From assembly GCA_947629315.1 (NCBI GenBank), contig CANRDB010000010.1, forward strand, positions 1 through 40,953: 40,953 nucleotides of DNA. The letters run 5' to 3'. A model generated the notes under the pieces. That model made no database searches. It had not been told where the DNA came from and saw nothing but the letters and a program-made list of their open reading frames with translations. This DNA comes from an uncultured Bacilli bacterium (GTDB taxonomy: Bacteria; Bacillota_I; Bacilli_A; RF39; UBA660). The translations under genes were made by a program, and so were the position numbers. Of this stretch, positions 16,709 to 24,059 are shown in pieces (position 1 is the first letter of the stretch; the number at the start of each line of letters is the position of its first letter).

Positions 16709-16773
16709 AGTCTTTTTTAGTTAGAAAGAGAAATAAAAATAAGATTGTGTTTTAAAGAGGAGTTGTGATATAA
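16709..16773 (+). repeat. 65-bp perfect direct repeat, right copy
   Basis: Identical to 13806-13870. Here the sequence continues as TATAAT and leads into the plus-strand gene at 16806, so this copy keeps the original promoter. The 5' arm of the terminator that precedes the left copy is missing before this one, which fits duplication of the 65 bp during insertion of the block between them. Confidence 0.95.
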
Positions 16774-16774
16774 T
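16745..16774 (+). promoter_or_regulatory. Promoter of the surface protein gene at 16806
   Basis: TTGTGT (16745-16750), an 18-bp spacer and TGA-TATAAT (TATAAT at 16769-16774) form a weak -35 with a perfect extended -10. The element overlaps the right copy of the 65-bp repeat; in the left copy the last base of the -10 is C. Confidence 0.75.
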
Positions 16775-16805
16775 ATCTTTAGTATGAAACTGGGGAGGTT
16801 TAGAC

Positions 16806-17909
16806 ATGTTAGATGCATTGAAAAAAGTAGATAAGAAACTTTGGATTTTATTAGGGGTTGTAATTGGAATACCAGTCCTTATTATCGTTGTGGTTGCTAT
16901 TGCAAGAATGTTTTCAGGTCCAGGAAGCAACTATCAGAAACTAGAGGAAAAACTTGTTTCTGCGGCTGAGGATTACATTAAAGATGATGAGAAGAGAATA
17001 CCAGATCCTGGAACTAGTATTGAAATTAGTGCGGATACTTTGGTTTCAGAGGGATATTTAAAGGAACTAACAGAGTATATCGATGATACTTGTAGTGGGA
17101 AAGTGACCGTTATGAATAATGGCGGATTATCTCTTTATTTACCAGAAGTAACTTGTACAGAATACAAATCTGTTACGTTAGCTGATCAAATTATGACAGA
17201 TAGTTTAAGAACGGAAGAAGATGCTTTAGCCTATAAAGGCGGTTTATATGAGATGAATGGAGAATACGTTTTTAGAGGAAAAGATGTTAATAATTATGTA
17301 TCGTTTGGAGGTACTACTTGGCGTATTTTAAAAATTGATCAAAATGGTAATCTTCGTCTCGTAAAGAATGAGACTGAGAAAAAGACAACGAGATGGGATA
17401 CCAAATTTAATGCAGAAACACAGAGAAGTTATGGTATTAATAATTATGTAACGAGTGATTTATATGAAACTTTGAATAATAGTTATAGTTCTTTTAAGGA
17501 AGAAAATAAAAGACATTTAATACCACATGATGTTTGCATTGGAAAGAGAAAAGAAACCGATAGAAATGTAGACCTCTCTATAGATTGTGGAGAGAATGTT
17601 TTATCGAATCAATATCTTAGTACCGTTAACTTATCGGATTTTGTTCTTGCTAGTCTAGATGAGAATTGTAAGAGCATTGATTCTGGTAGTTGTTCTAATT
17701 TTAATTATTGGATGGAAAATATTGATACGGTATGGACTACTAATGCTTCAGCAGATAATACTTATGAAGTGTACACATTCGGTAATGCGATGTCACAGAT
17801 TGCAAGGGCAAATGGAAAGAATTCTTATTACTGGGTTGTGTATGTAAGTGGTCGAGAATTATATAGTTCTGGTACTGGTACAGCGAAAGATCCTTATGTG
17901 ATTGAGTGA
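16806..17909 (+). CDS. Membrane-anchored surface protein (367 aa)
   Basis: A short cytoplasmic segment (MLDALKKVDKK) and one helix (about residues 12-36) are followed by a region with helix YQKLEEKLVSAAEDYIKDD, and then by a domain containing YVFRGKDVNNYVSFGGTTWR and ILKIDQNGNLRLV with several paired Cys. This second domain has the look of surface domains widespread in uncultured low-GC gut Firmicutes. The N-terminal plan (short leader, long helix, amphipathic helix) resembles pseudopilins, but no clear prepilin cleavage site is present. It has its own promoter and sits between pilin genes, so I infer a surface component linked to the apparatus. Confidence 0.7.
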   Translation: MLDALKKVDKKLWILLGVVIGIPVLIIVVVAIARMFSGPGSNYQKLEEKLVSAAEDYIKDDEKRIPDPGTSIEISADTLVSEGYLKELTEYIDDTCSGKVTVMNNGGLSLYLPEVTCTEYKSVTLADQIMTDSLRTEEDALAYKGGLYEMNGEYVFRGKDVNNYVSFGGTTWRILKIDQNGNLRLVKNETEKKTTRWDTKFNAETQRSYGINNYVTSDLYETLNNSYSSFKEENKRHLIPHDVCIGKRKETDRNVDLSIDCGENVLSNQYLSTVNLSDFVLASLDENCKSIDSGSCSNFNYWMENIDTVWTTNASADNTYEVYTFGNAMSQIARANGKNSYYWVVYVSGRELYSSGTGTAKDPYVIE

Positions 17910-17912
17910 TTA

Positions 17913-17941
17913 TTGACAAAAAAAATAACAAATAGTATAAT
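17913..17941 (+). promoter_or_regulatory. Consensus sigma-A promoter of the VirB2-like pilin gene
   Basis: TTGACA (17913-17918), exactly 17 bp, TATAAT (17936-17941): a perfect consensus promoter, the strongest in the window, placed right before the small VirB2-like gene with its AGAGGAGG site. This marks the gene as the likely major pilin of the secretion half. Confidence 0.93.
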
Positions 17942-17965
17942 GATGCTAATAGAGGAGGAAGAAAA

Positions 17966-18370
17966 ATGTCATCAATTATGTTATCCATTTTAAAAATAGA
18001 TACTGGTGGAACTTATCAATGTGGTAATATTGATTTAAGCTTTAGTGGAATGTTACCATATGTTGTTTCCATGATTATTACCATTATCAAGATTGTCGTA
18101 CCAATTTTGTTAATTATTTGGGGAATGCTTGATTTAGCAAAAGCAGTAATGGCACAAAAAGAAGATGAAATTAAGAAAGGACAACAAACTTTCATTAAAC
18201 GTTTAATTGCTGCTGTTATTGTATTCTTCGTTATTACGGTAGTACAAATGGTAGTAACCTTTATTTCTAATGACAATGACAACATTACGAATTGCTTTAA
18301 CTGTTTTGTAAATGGTAAGGTAGGTTCTGATGGATGTGCTGTCGAGAAATCAAATGATATTGGATTTTAG
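17966..18370 (+). CDS. VirB2/TrbC-like pilin, probable major subunit (134 aa)
   Basis: Unlike its paralogues it has no classic signal peptide: about 28 residues (with one Cys in YQCGN) precede helix 1. The core GMLDLAKAVMAQKEDEIKKG and GQQTFIKRLIAA is followed by helix 2 and the tail CFNCFVNGKVGSDGC. It is driven by a consensus promoter and followed by a terminator, so it is probably made in excess as a single-gene transcript. Its 3' end was copied during the tandem duplication that follows, giving the 32-codon junction ORF at 19672. Confidence 0.82.
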   Translation: MSSIMLSILKIDTGGTYQCGNIDLSFSGMLPYVVSMIITIIKIVVPILLIIWGMLDLAKAVMAQKEDEIKKGQQTFIKRLIAAVIVFFVITVVQMVVTFISNDNDNITNCFNCFVNGKVGSDGCAVEKSNDIGF

Positions 18371-18371
18371 T

Positions 18372-18399
18372 AAAAAACTATTTAATAAATAGTTTTTTT
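18372..18399 (+). terminator. Terminator after the probable major VirB2-like pilin
   Basis: AAAAAACTATTT (18372-18383) pairs with AAATAGTTTTTT (18387-18398) with a 3-nt loop and a T-rich 3' arm. It follows the pilin stop codon directly. A second copy lies at 19773-19802 as part of the tandem duplication. Confidence 0.85.
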
Positions 18400-18407
18400 G
18401 GTATAAT
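18399..18407 (+). promoter_or_regulatory. Extended -10 element before the 401-aa gene (copy 1)
   Basis: TGG-TATAAT directly after the terminator T run; no good -35 is visible. It lies 42 nt before the start codon. The same element recurs at 19802-19810 in the second copy. Confidence 0.55.
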
Positions 18408-18449
18408 GTCTATAACATAGTATTTTATGTACAAATTAGGAGTATAGAT

Positions 18450-19655
18450 ATGAAGAAAAATAATGTTTTAAGGTTTTGTTTATTTGCATTAGTATCCATT
18501 CTTTTAGGTACTGATAAAGTATTCGCAGATACGAATTGTACCTATGGATATTATCCTAGTGGATCTAATACTTGGGAACCACAAGTGGAATTAAAAGTAG
18601 AGGCTTGGAATCGTATTACTTTAAGTTCAGACTCTCAATTCGTTAAATCAAGAAAGGGAGATTTGGATACATGCGGTTCTGGTGAAGAGTGTGATTATAA
18701 ACAACATCCAAGTGAATTTAATATATTTGTTACTAGAGCTGGTAATTGGCTCGCACTCATGTCAGGAATGCCTTTAGCTACATTTATAAATCAATTTCGT
18801 AATGAATCCTTTACTCTTTATAGACTAGGTATGTATGCCAATCAAGAGGCTTATAATATATACGAGAGACAAGGAAATGTGTGCCCACCTAGAGTTCAGG
18901 TGTGTCAAAGTAGGTCGGTAGATTGGCCATGGACAAATGGTGGTACAAATCTTCCCACTATAACAGTTGGAATATTTACGGATGAATTAGTAAAACCTGA
19001 TATGGAAGATTCAGGATGGTCATGGGCTAAGATATACACATGGGATGAAGGGTGTATCACTTTGAATGAGGAATCTAAAAAAGATGAACCGTATTTACAA
19101 AATGTTGAATTTTCAAGTTGCTCTACTTATGATGCTTATCTAAATGCGATGAATAGTGCAAAAGAAGATACAGGTACTTGTGACAATAATGAATTGTTCC
19201 AAGGCTATTATGATAGTATTACAAAAATATGTGATAAGTATATGTCTTCCAATAGTTATGCCGGTTCTCTTTCGGGAGATACTTCTGCGAAAGCTTGTAT
19301 GACTGCTTGTTCTCATTTAAAAGATGATATTGTAAAAATTTGTGATTATGATATCAATTCACAGCCAACTAAAAAATGTGAAAGTATTGGAGAAAAATTG
19401 TTGGCATGGATATTTAAAATTTTCAATTGGATGAGATATATTGTGCCAGCTATCTTGATTCTTTTAGGAATCACGGATTTTATTAAAGCAATTGCTTCTG
19501 ATAGTGAAGATGAATTAAAGAAAGTAGGAAGTAGATTTGCTAAGAGATTAGTGGCAGCAGGATTAATCTTCCTTGTACCATTGATTTTACAATTTGTATT
19601 AGGATTGTTTGATATACCAGGACTTGATCCAAATAATCCATTCTGTGCTCTATAA
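18450..19655 (+). CDS. Signal peptide + Cys-rich ectodomain + VirB2-like C-terminal domain (401 aa), copy 1
   Basis: A signal peptide ends at VFA-DTNC. An ectodomain of about 280 residues with many Cys follows (CTYGYYPSG, CGSGEECDY, VCPPRVQVC, CMTACSH). The last 90 residues are two helices around a loop DSEDELKKVGSRFAKRLVAA, a diverged version of the VirB2-like loop of the small pilins; the C-terminal three-Cys tail of those is absent and replaced by LDPNNPFC. It resembles the 453-aa protein at 11570 in plan but not in ectodomain sequence. I infer an adhesin-bearing minor pilin or a tip/base subunit. The next gene but one is an almost identical copy. Confidence 0.78.
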   Translation: MKKNNVLRFCLFALVSILLGTDKVFADTNCTYGYYPSGSNTWEPQVELKVEAWNRITLSSDSQFVKSRKGDLDTCGSGEECDYKQHPSEFNIFVTRAGNWLALMSGMPLATFINQFRNESFTLYRLGMYANQEAYNIYERQGNVCPPRVQVCQSRSVDWPWTNGGTNLPTITVGIFTDELVKPDMEDSGWSWAKIYTWDEGCITLNEESKKDEPYLQNVEFSSCSTYDAYLNAMNSAKEDTGTCDNNELFQGYYDSITKICDKYMSSNSYAGSLSGDTSAKACMTACSHLKDDIVKICDYDINSQPTKKCESIGEKLLAWIFKIFNWMRYIVPAILILLGITDFIKAIASDSEDELKKVGSRFAKRLVAAGLIFLVPLILQFVLGLFDIPGLDPNNPFCAL

Positions 19656-19671
19656 TAAGGGGTGATAATAT

Positions 19672-19770
19672 ATGATGGCTTTTGTGATAAAGCATTATGA
19701 ATTTATTGTAAATGGTAAGGTAGGTTCTGATGATTGTGATGTCGAGAAACCAAGGGATATTGGATTTTAG
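19672..19770 (+). pseudogene. 32-codon chimeric ORF at the duplication junction
   Basis: MMAFVIK from the start of the VirB6-like gene is joined in frame to VNGKVGSDDCDVEKPRDIGF from the end of the VirB2-like gene. It has the ribosome-binding site of the VirB6-like gene (AAGGGGTGATAATAT). It marks the joining point of the tandem duplication and is most likely a by-product, though it could be translated. Confidence 0.75.
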
Positions 19771-19772
19771 TG

Positions 19773-19802
19773 AAAAAACTATTTAATAAATAGTTTTTTT
19801 TT
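19773..19802 (+). terminator. Terminator, duplicated copy
   Basis: Same hairpin as at 18372-18399 (AAAAAACTATTT with AAATAGTTTTTT), with one more T in the tail. It should stop read-through from the first 401-aa gene. Confidence 0.75.
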
Positions 19803-19810
19803 GGTATAAT
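19802..19810 (+). promoter_or_regulatory. Extended -10 element before the 401-aa gene (copy 2)
   Basis: TGG-TATAAT is kept although the bases between it and the start codon have diverged from copy 1, which suggests selection to keep it. Confidence 0.5.
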
Positions 19811-19852
19811 GTCTATAGCATGGGATGTTGTGCACAGATTAGGAGTATAGAT

Positions 19853-21058
19853 ATGAAGAAAAATAATGCTTTATGGTTTTGTTTATTTGCATTAGTATCC
19901 ATCCTTTTAGGTGCTGATAAAGTATTCGCAAATACGAATTGTACCTATGGATATTATCCTAGTGGATCTAATACTTGGGAACCACAAGTGGAATTAAAAG
20001 TAGAGGCTTGGAATCGTATTACTTTAAGTTCAGACTCTCAATTCGTTAAATCAAGAAAGGGAGATTTGGATACATGCGGTTCTGGTGAAGAGTGTGATTA
20101 TAAACAACATCCAAGTGAATTTAATATATTTGTTACTAGAGCTGGTAATTGGCTCGCACTCATGTCAGGAATGCCTTTAGCTACATTTATAAATCAATTT
20201 CGTAATGAATCCTTTACTCTTTATAGACTAGGTATGTATGCCAATCAAGAGGCTTATAATATATACGAGAGACAAGGAAATGTGTGCCCACCTAGAGTTC
20301 AGGTGTGTCAAAGTAGGTCGGTAGATTGGCCATGGACAAATGGTGGTACAAATCTTCCCACTATAACAGTTGGAATATTTACGGATGAATTAGTAAAACC
20401 TGATATGGAAGATTCAGGATGGTCATGGGCTAAGATATACACATGGGATGAAGGGTGTATCACTTTGAATGAGGAATCTAAAAAAGATGAACCGTATTTA
20501 CAAAATGTTGAATTTTCAAGTTGCTCTACTTATGATGCTTATCTAAATGCGATGAATAGTGCAAAAGAAGATACAGGTACTTGTGACAATAATGAATTGT
20601 TCCAAGGCTATTATGATAGTATTACAAAAATATGTGATAAGTATATGTCTTCCAATAGTTATGCCGGTTCTCTTTCGGGAGATACTTCTGCGAAAGCTTG
20701 TATGACTGCTTGTTCTCATTTAAAAGATGATATTGTAAAAATTTGTGATTATGATATCAATTCACAGCCAACTAAAAAATGTGAAAGTATTGGAGAAAAA
20801 TTGTTGGCATGGATATTTAAAATTTTCAATTGGATGAGATATATTGTGCCAGCTATCTTGATTCTTTTAGGAATCACGGATTTTATTAAAGCAATTGCTT
20901 CTGATAGTGAAGATGAATTAAAGAAAGTAGGAAGTAGATTTGCTAAGAGATTAGTGGCAGCAGGATTAATCTTCCTTGTACCATTGATTTTACAATTTGT
21001 ATTAGGATTGTTTGATATACCAGGACTTGATCCAAATAATCCATTCTGTGCTCTATAA
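19853..21058 (+). CDS. Signal peptide + Cys-rich ectodomain + VirB2-like C-terminal domain (401 aa), copy 2
   Basis: The start is ATG 19853, aligned with copy 1 and preceded by TTAGGAGTATAGAT; an upstream in-frame ATG at 19820 would add 11 residues and lacks a good site. The protein differs from copy 1 only in the signal peptide and first mature residue (V6A, R8W, T21A, D27N); the remaining 374 residues are the same. Domain plan and inferred role are as for copy 1. It is followed 16 nt later by the VirB6-like gene, so this copy occupies the original position next to the secretion core. Confidence 0.8.
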   Translation: MKKNNALWFCLFALVSILLGADKVFANTNCTYGYYPSGSNTWEPQVELKVEAWNRITLSSDSQFVKSRKGDLDTCGSGEECDYKQHPSEFNIFVTRAGNWLALMSGMPLATFINQFRNESFTLYRLGMYANQEAYNIYERQGNVCPPRVQVCQSRSVDWPWTNGGTNLPTITVGIFTDELVKPDMEDSGWSWAKIYTWDEGCITLNEESKKDEPYLQNVEFSSCSTYDAYLNAMNSAKEDTGTCDNNELFQGYYDSITKICDKYMSSNSYAGSLSGDTSAKACMTACSHLKDDIVKICDYDINSQPTKKCESIGEKLLAWIFKIFNWMRYIVPAILILLGITDFIKAIASDSEDELKKVGSRFAKRLVAAGLIFLVPLILQFVLGLFDIPGLDPNNPFCAL

Positions 21059-21074
21059 TAAGGGGTGATAATAT

Positions 21075-23198
21075 ATGATGGCTTTTGTTATAAAAGCATT
21101 ACGGACATTGTTTTTCTCGTTAGATAAGATTATCTACGGATTAATAGATGAAGTGTATTCTCTACTAATGACAATTTCTAGAACTTCTGTTTTTAGTGGA
21201 GATGTTATTGCGGAGTTCTCTAGTAGAATTTATGCTTTAGCAGGAATCTTTATGCTTTTTAAAGTTTCTTTGTCTGTTATTAACTATGTCATTAATCCAG
21301 ATGATTTTACAGATAAACAAAAGGGATTTGCTTCTATCGGAAAGAGAATTATGACGTCTTTAGTTCTTCTAGTCATTACTCCTTATATTTTCCAAGAAGC
21401 TTATGAATTACAAGCAATTATATTAGAGGAAAATACGATTATGAATTTAGTGTTTGGTACGAATTCTGGTAGAATTTTACCAAATGAGGATTATGCAAAA
21501 AGTGCGGGGCGGAATATTCAATTTACCGTAATGTATACTTTTATGCAACCAAACTTTGATGAATTTTATAGTGACTCTAATTATCCAATGTCCTCTTGTA
21601 TGGAACCATATGTGTTAGATTCTAATGGATTTAAGATGTCAAGAGGAGATTCCAATTTCATTTATGCATTAAATGAGAGTTGTTTTGGAACGTATAATAA
21701 CGATGTATATGAAGATAATGGAGCATTATCGAAAGCCTTTAAGGAATATGCTTCAGATGATATTTATCAAAACTATGCTCAAGGAGTTGCCCAGCAGAAC
21801 TTTAATTTGATGGCTAGGTTGGATTTGGTATTACAAAAAGATAACGATGATCGATACTTAATTAATTATCGTTTTGGTGTCAGTACAGCAGTTGGAATTG
21901 CTATTGTATACTTATTCTTACTGTTCTGTATTGATATTGCAGCACGTAGTGTGAAATTAGGATTTTTGCAGATGGTATCGCCAATTCCGATATTATCATA
22001 TATCGATCCGAAGAGTGGAAAAGATGGATTATTTAAAAAGTGGTACCAAATGTGCTTTTCTACCTATGTAAGTTTATTTCTACGTTTATTCGCACTTTAT
22101 GTGGGAATATATGCAATTACTGTAATTGAACAATATACAGATGTGGTAACAGGAGAAGCAGTTAATGGCGGATTCCTCTTCCATGTTTTCATGATTATCG
22201 GTATATTGATATTTGCAAAACAATTACCTAAAATTATTGAACAATTATTTGGTGTTAAGATGGATGGTAAGTTCACTTTAAATCCATTGAAGAAGATAGA
22301 GGATGAAGCACTAGGTGGAAAGAGATTAACTGGATTTGCTGCTGGAGCTGCTGTTGGTACGGTAGGAGCATTGACAGGAGCTGGAGTAGGTAGAGGATTT
22401 GGTGCTGCCTTTGGTGGATTAACTAGTGGTAAAGGTTGGACAGATACATTGAAAACGCAAAGAGATAAAAATGCGACAATGAGAACTGCTAGATTAGATG
22501 GCTCTACTTTTGCTGGACGTATGGGTACGAGATTCTCGAATGCTATTGGTAGTGGTGGAGAACTTGCACAAATAGAAAGAGAAAAGCATGATTTACAAGA
22601 TAAAATAGATGCCGAAAAGAATGCTAAGGAGGCAATCGAAGCTGAAATTGCTCCAAAACAAAACCAAATTAAAAGCAACCAAACAGCAGCGGATGCTATT
22701 AAGGCTATGCAAGATAGAGCTGTGCAAAAAATAAAAGAAGGAAACGGTGCTCAAGGAGCACATTATCAAAGCCTTATTCAGCAGGCCGAACAGGCAAAAG
22801 CAGATGGTAACGGAACCGAAGCAGCTAGAAAATTGCAAGAAGCAGAAAAATATCTTAATACGACAGGTAGAGATGCATGGCTAGATGCAAATTTGGGTAC
22901 TGGAAATGATGCTAAGTTAGATGATTTACAGAAATTGTATGAGAATTCTATTTCACAGGCAAGAGGAACAGATGCTGGTGGAAATCAAAGTACGCAAACT
23001 GCTAAACATACTGCAGCAGAGTTAGATAACCAAAGTAAAGAGATCAATCGTAATACGACAGATACTAAAGTCAGTATTTCTACTCAAGAACGTCAGATTC
23101 AAACACATGATGAAGCAATTAAACAACATAGTAGTCAAATGCAAGATATTTCAAGACGTGAAAAAATTGCTAAGGCAAATCAGAGTGCTGTTAAATAA
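21075..23198 (+). CDS. VirB6/TrbL-like polytopic membrane protein (707 aa)
   Basis: The N-terminal ~400 residues hold about six or seven membrane segments, including GRIMTSLVLLVITPYIF-like, VGIAIVYLFLLFCIDIAAR, a conserved-looking QMVSPIPILSYIDPKSGKDG loop and two helices around residues 335-390. This is the arrangement of VirB6/TrbL-type channel proteins of Gram-positive type IV secretion systems. Residues about 415-465 are Gly/Ala-rich, and about 500-707 form a Lys/Glu/Gln-rich coiled coil ending in the cytoplasm. The long coiled-coil tail is longer than usual. It is followed 20 nt later by the PrgI gene, the standard order. Confidence 0.8.
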   Translation: MMAFVIKALRTLFFSLDKIIYGLIDEVYSLLMTISRTSVFSGDVIAEFSSRIYALAGIFMLFKVSLSVINYVINPDDFTDKQKGFASIGKRIMTSLVLLVITPYIFQEAYELQAIILEENTIMNLVFGTNSGRILPNEDYAKSAGRNIQFTVMYTFMQPNFDEFYSDSNYPMSSCMEPYVLDSNGFKMSRGDSNFIYALNESCFGTYNNDVYEDNGALSKAFKEYASDDIYQNYAQGVAQQNFNLMARLDLVLQKDNDDRYLINYRFGVSTAVGIAIVYLFLLFCIDIAARSVKLGFLQMVSPIPILSYIDPKSGKDGLFKKWYQMCFSTYVSLFLRLFALYVGIYAITVIEQYTDVVTGEAVNGGFLFHVFMIIGILIFAKQLPKIIEQLFGVKMDGKFTLNPLKKIEDEALGGKRLTGFAAGAAVGTVGALTGAGVGRGFGAAFGGLTSGKGWTDTLKTQRDKNATMRTARLDGSTFAGRMGTRFSNAIGSGGELAQIEREKHDLQDKIDAEKNAKEAIEAEIAPKQNQIKSNQTAADAIKAMQDRAVQKIKEGNGAQGAHYQSLIQQAEQAKADGNGTEAARKLQEAEKYLNTTGRDAWLDANLGTGNDAKLDDLQKLYENSISQARGTDAGGNQSTQTAKHTAAELDNQSKEINRNTTDTKVSISTQERQIQTHDEAIKQHSSQMQDISRREKIAKANQSAVK

Positions 23199-23218
23199 TA
23201 AAAGGGGTGAAATGATAT

Positions 23219-23548
23219 ATGGATACATCATATTTAATACCAGCCAATTCCAAAAAATCTATGCTGATTTTTGGAGTCTTCAATACACTTGATTTAACGA
23301 TATTTGGGATAGGAGTAGGGATTTCCCTTCTCCTACTCATGATGCTTCCGGTAGATCAATTGTTGTTTGCAATTATTGCTATTTTACCAGGAGGAGTTGC
23401 TACATTCTTAGTAATGCCAATTCCGAATTATCATAATGTTCGTACGTTTATCATGGTGGCATTTGAATTCTTTACAACAAGACAAAGATTTGTATGGAAA
23501 GGATGGTGCTTTGGCAATGGCGAAAGTGAAGAGCAAGTACACAAATGA
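23219..23548 (+). CDS. PrgI-family (VirB3-like) membrane protein
   Basis: The 109-aa protein has two close membrane helices (about residues 20-42 and 47-65) after an N-terminal cytoplasmic segment, then RTFIMVAFEFFTTRQRFVWKG, the typical PrgI end. PrgI proteins take the place of VirB3 beside the VirB4 ATPase in Gram-positive systems. The gene overlaps the start of the VirB4 N-terminal gene by 32 nt, which indicates coupling. Confidence 0.85.
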   Translation: MDTSYLIPANSKKSMLIFGVFNTLDLTIFGIGVGISLLLLMMLPVDQLLFAIIAILPGGVATFLVMPIPNYHNVRTFIMVAFEFFTTRQRFVWKGWCFGNGESEEQVHK

Positions 23549-24059
23549 TGATATTCCTATTAAAGGAATTATGAATGGTGTGATACTATTAGATAATGGA
23601 CAGAAGGTAACTGGGGTAAAGATTATGCCTAGAAACATATTTATTCTAGAACCTAGTGTTCAAACGGCTATTATTACCAATTTAAAAACGGTATATAATG
23701 TTATGGATTATGAGTTTTGGATAGTGGTAGCAGATAGACCAGTGGATATTAATGTCTATTTGTCACAGTTACAGTTGTTATATAATACAACGACTGATCC
23801 AGCTCGTAGAAAAATTATTAATGAAGATATCAATAAAGCTAACTCATTTATGAATAATAATGTTGTAGATACCGAGTATTTCTTGTTATTTAAAGAGAAA
23901 AATGATGAAGTAATCAATAAGAGAATCAGAAATTTAATCAATAATTTTGCGAATGCAGGATTGACAGCTTTTCAAACTACGAATGATGATTTACGTATGA
24001 TTTTGGATAATTTCTTAAATGGTGGACAAACCACTACGTTTGGGACGGTGTTAGCATGA
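23517..24059 (+). CDS. VirB4/TraE N-terminal domain encoded as a separate protein (180 aa)
   Basis: The start is ATG 23517 inside the end of PrgI, with AAGGATGGTG upstream. The protein begins MAKVKSKYTNDDIPIKGIMN, then GVILLDNGQKVTGVKIMPRN, the opening beta-barrel of CagE/TrbE/VirB4 proteins, and a helical region with DPARRKIINEDINKA. It lacks Walker motifs. The stop TGA overlaps the ATG of the next gene (ATGA), and the next protein starts exactly where a VirB4 protein would continue. Together, 180 + 597 residues equal one normal VirB4. No slippery heptamer is seen at the overlap, so two proteins made by coupled translation are more likely than a programmed frameshift. Confidence 0.8.
   Translation: MAKVKSKYTNDDIPIKGIMNGVILLDNGQKVTGVKIMPRNIFILEPSVQTAIITNLKTVYNVMDYEFWIVVADRPVDINVYLSQLQLLYNTTTDPARRKIINEDINKANSFMNNNVVDTEYFLLFKEKNDEVINKRIRNLINNFANAGLTAFQTTNDDLRMILDNFLNGGQTTTFGTVLA

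Larger units (their letters stand above)
18304..19696 (+). repeat. Tandem duplication, copy 1 (~1.39 kb)
   Basis: This unit runs from inside the 3' end of the VirB2-like gene, through its terminator, the next promoter and the whole 401-aa gene, to the first few codons of the VirB6-like gene. Copy 2 follows at about 19704-21090. From 18529 to 19685 I see no base difference between the copies, while the 220 bp upstream carry many. Confidence 0.9.
19704..21090 (+). repeat. Tandem duplication, copy 2 (~1.39 kb)
   Basis: Second unit, offset about 1400 bp from copy 1. It begins in a relic of the VirB2-like 3' end, contains a terminator hairpin (19773-19802), the extended -10 element and the second 401-aa gene, and ends in the intact VirB6-like start. 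Confidence 0.9.

Noticed and set aside
18304-21090. Assembly artefact explaining the identical 401-aa genes
   Set aside because: The copies differ at several positions in the signal peptide and upstream DNA, and a unique joint sequence lies between them; still, long reads would be decisive.
22097-22678. Long minus-strand frame inside the VirB6-like gene (and similar antisense frames elsewhere)
   Set aside because: It mirrors the codon pattern of the Gly/Ala-rich and coiled-coil coding region; it lacks a start signal and any recognisable domain.
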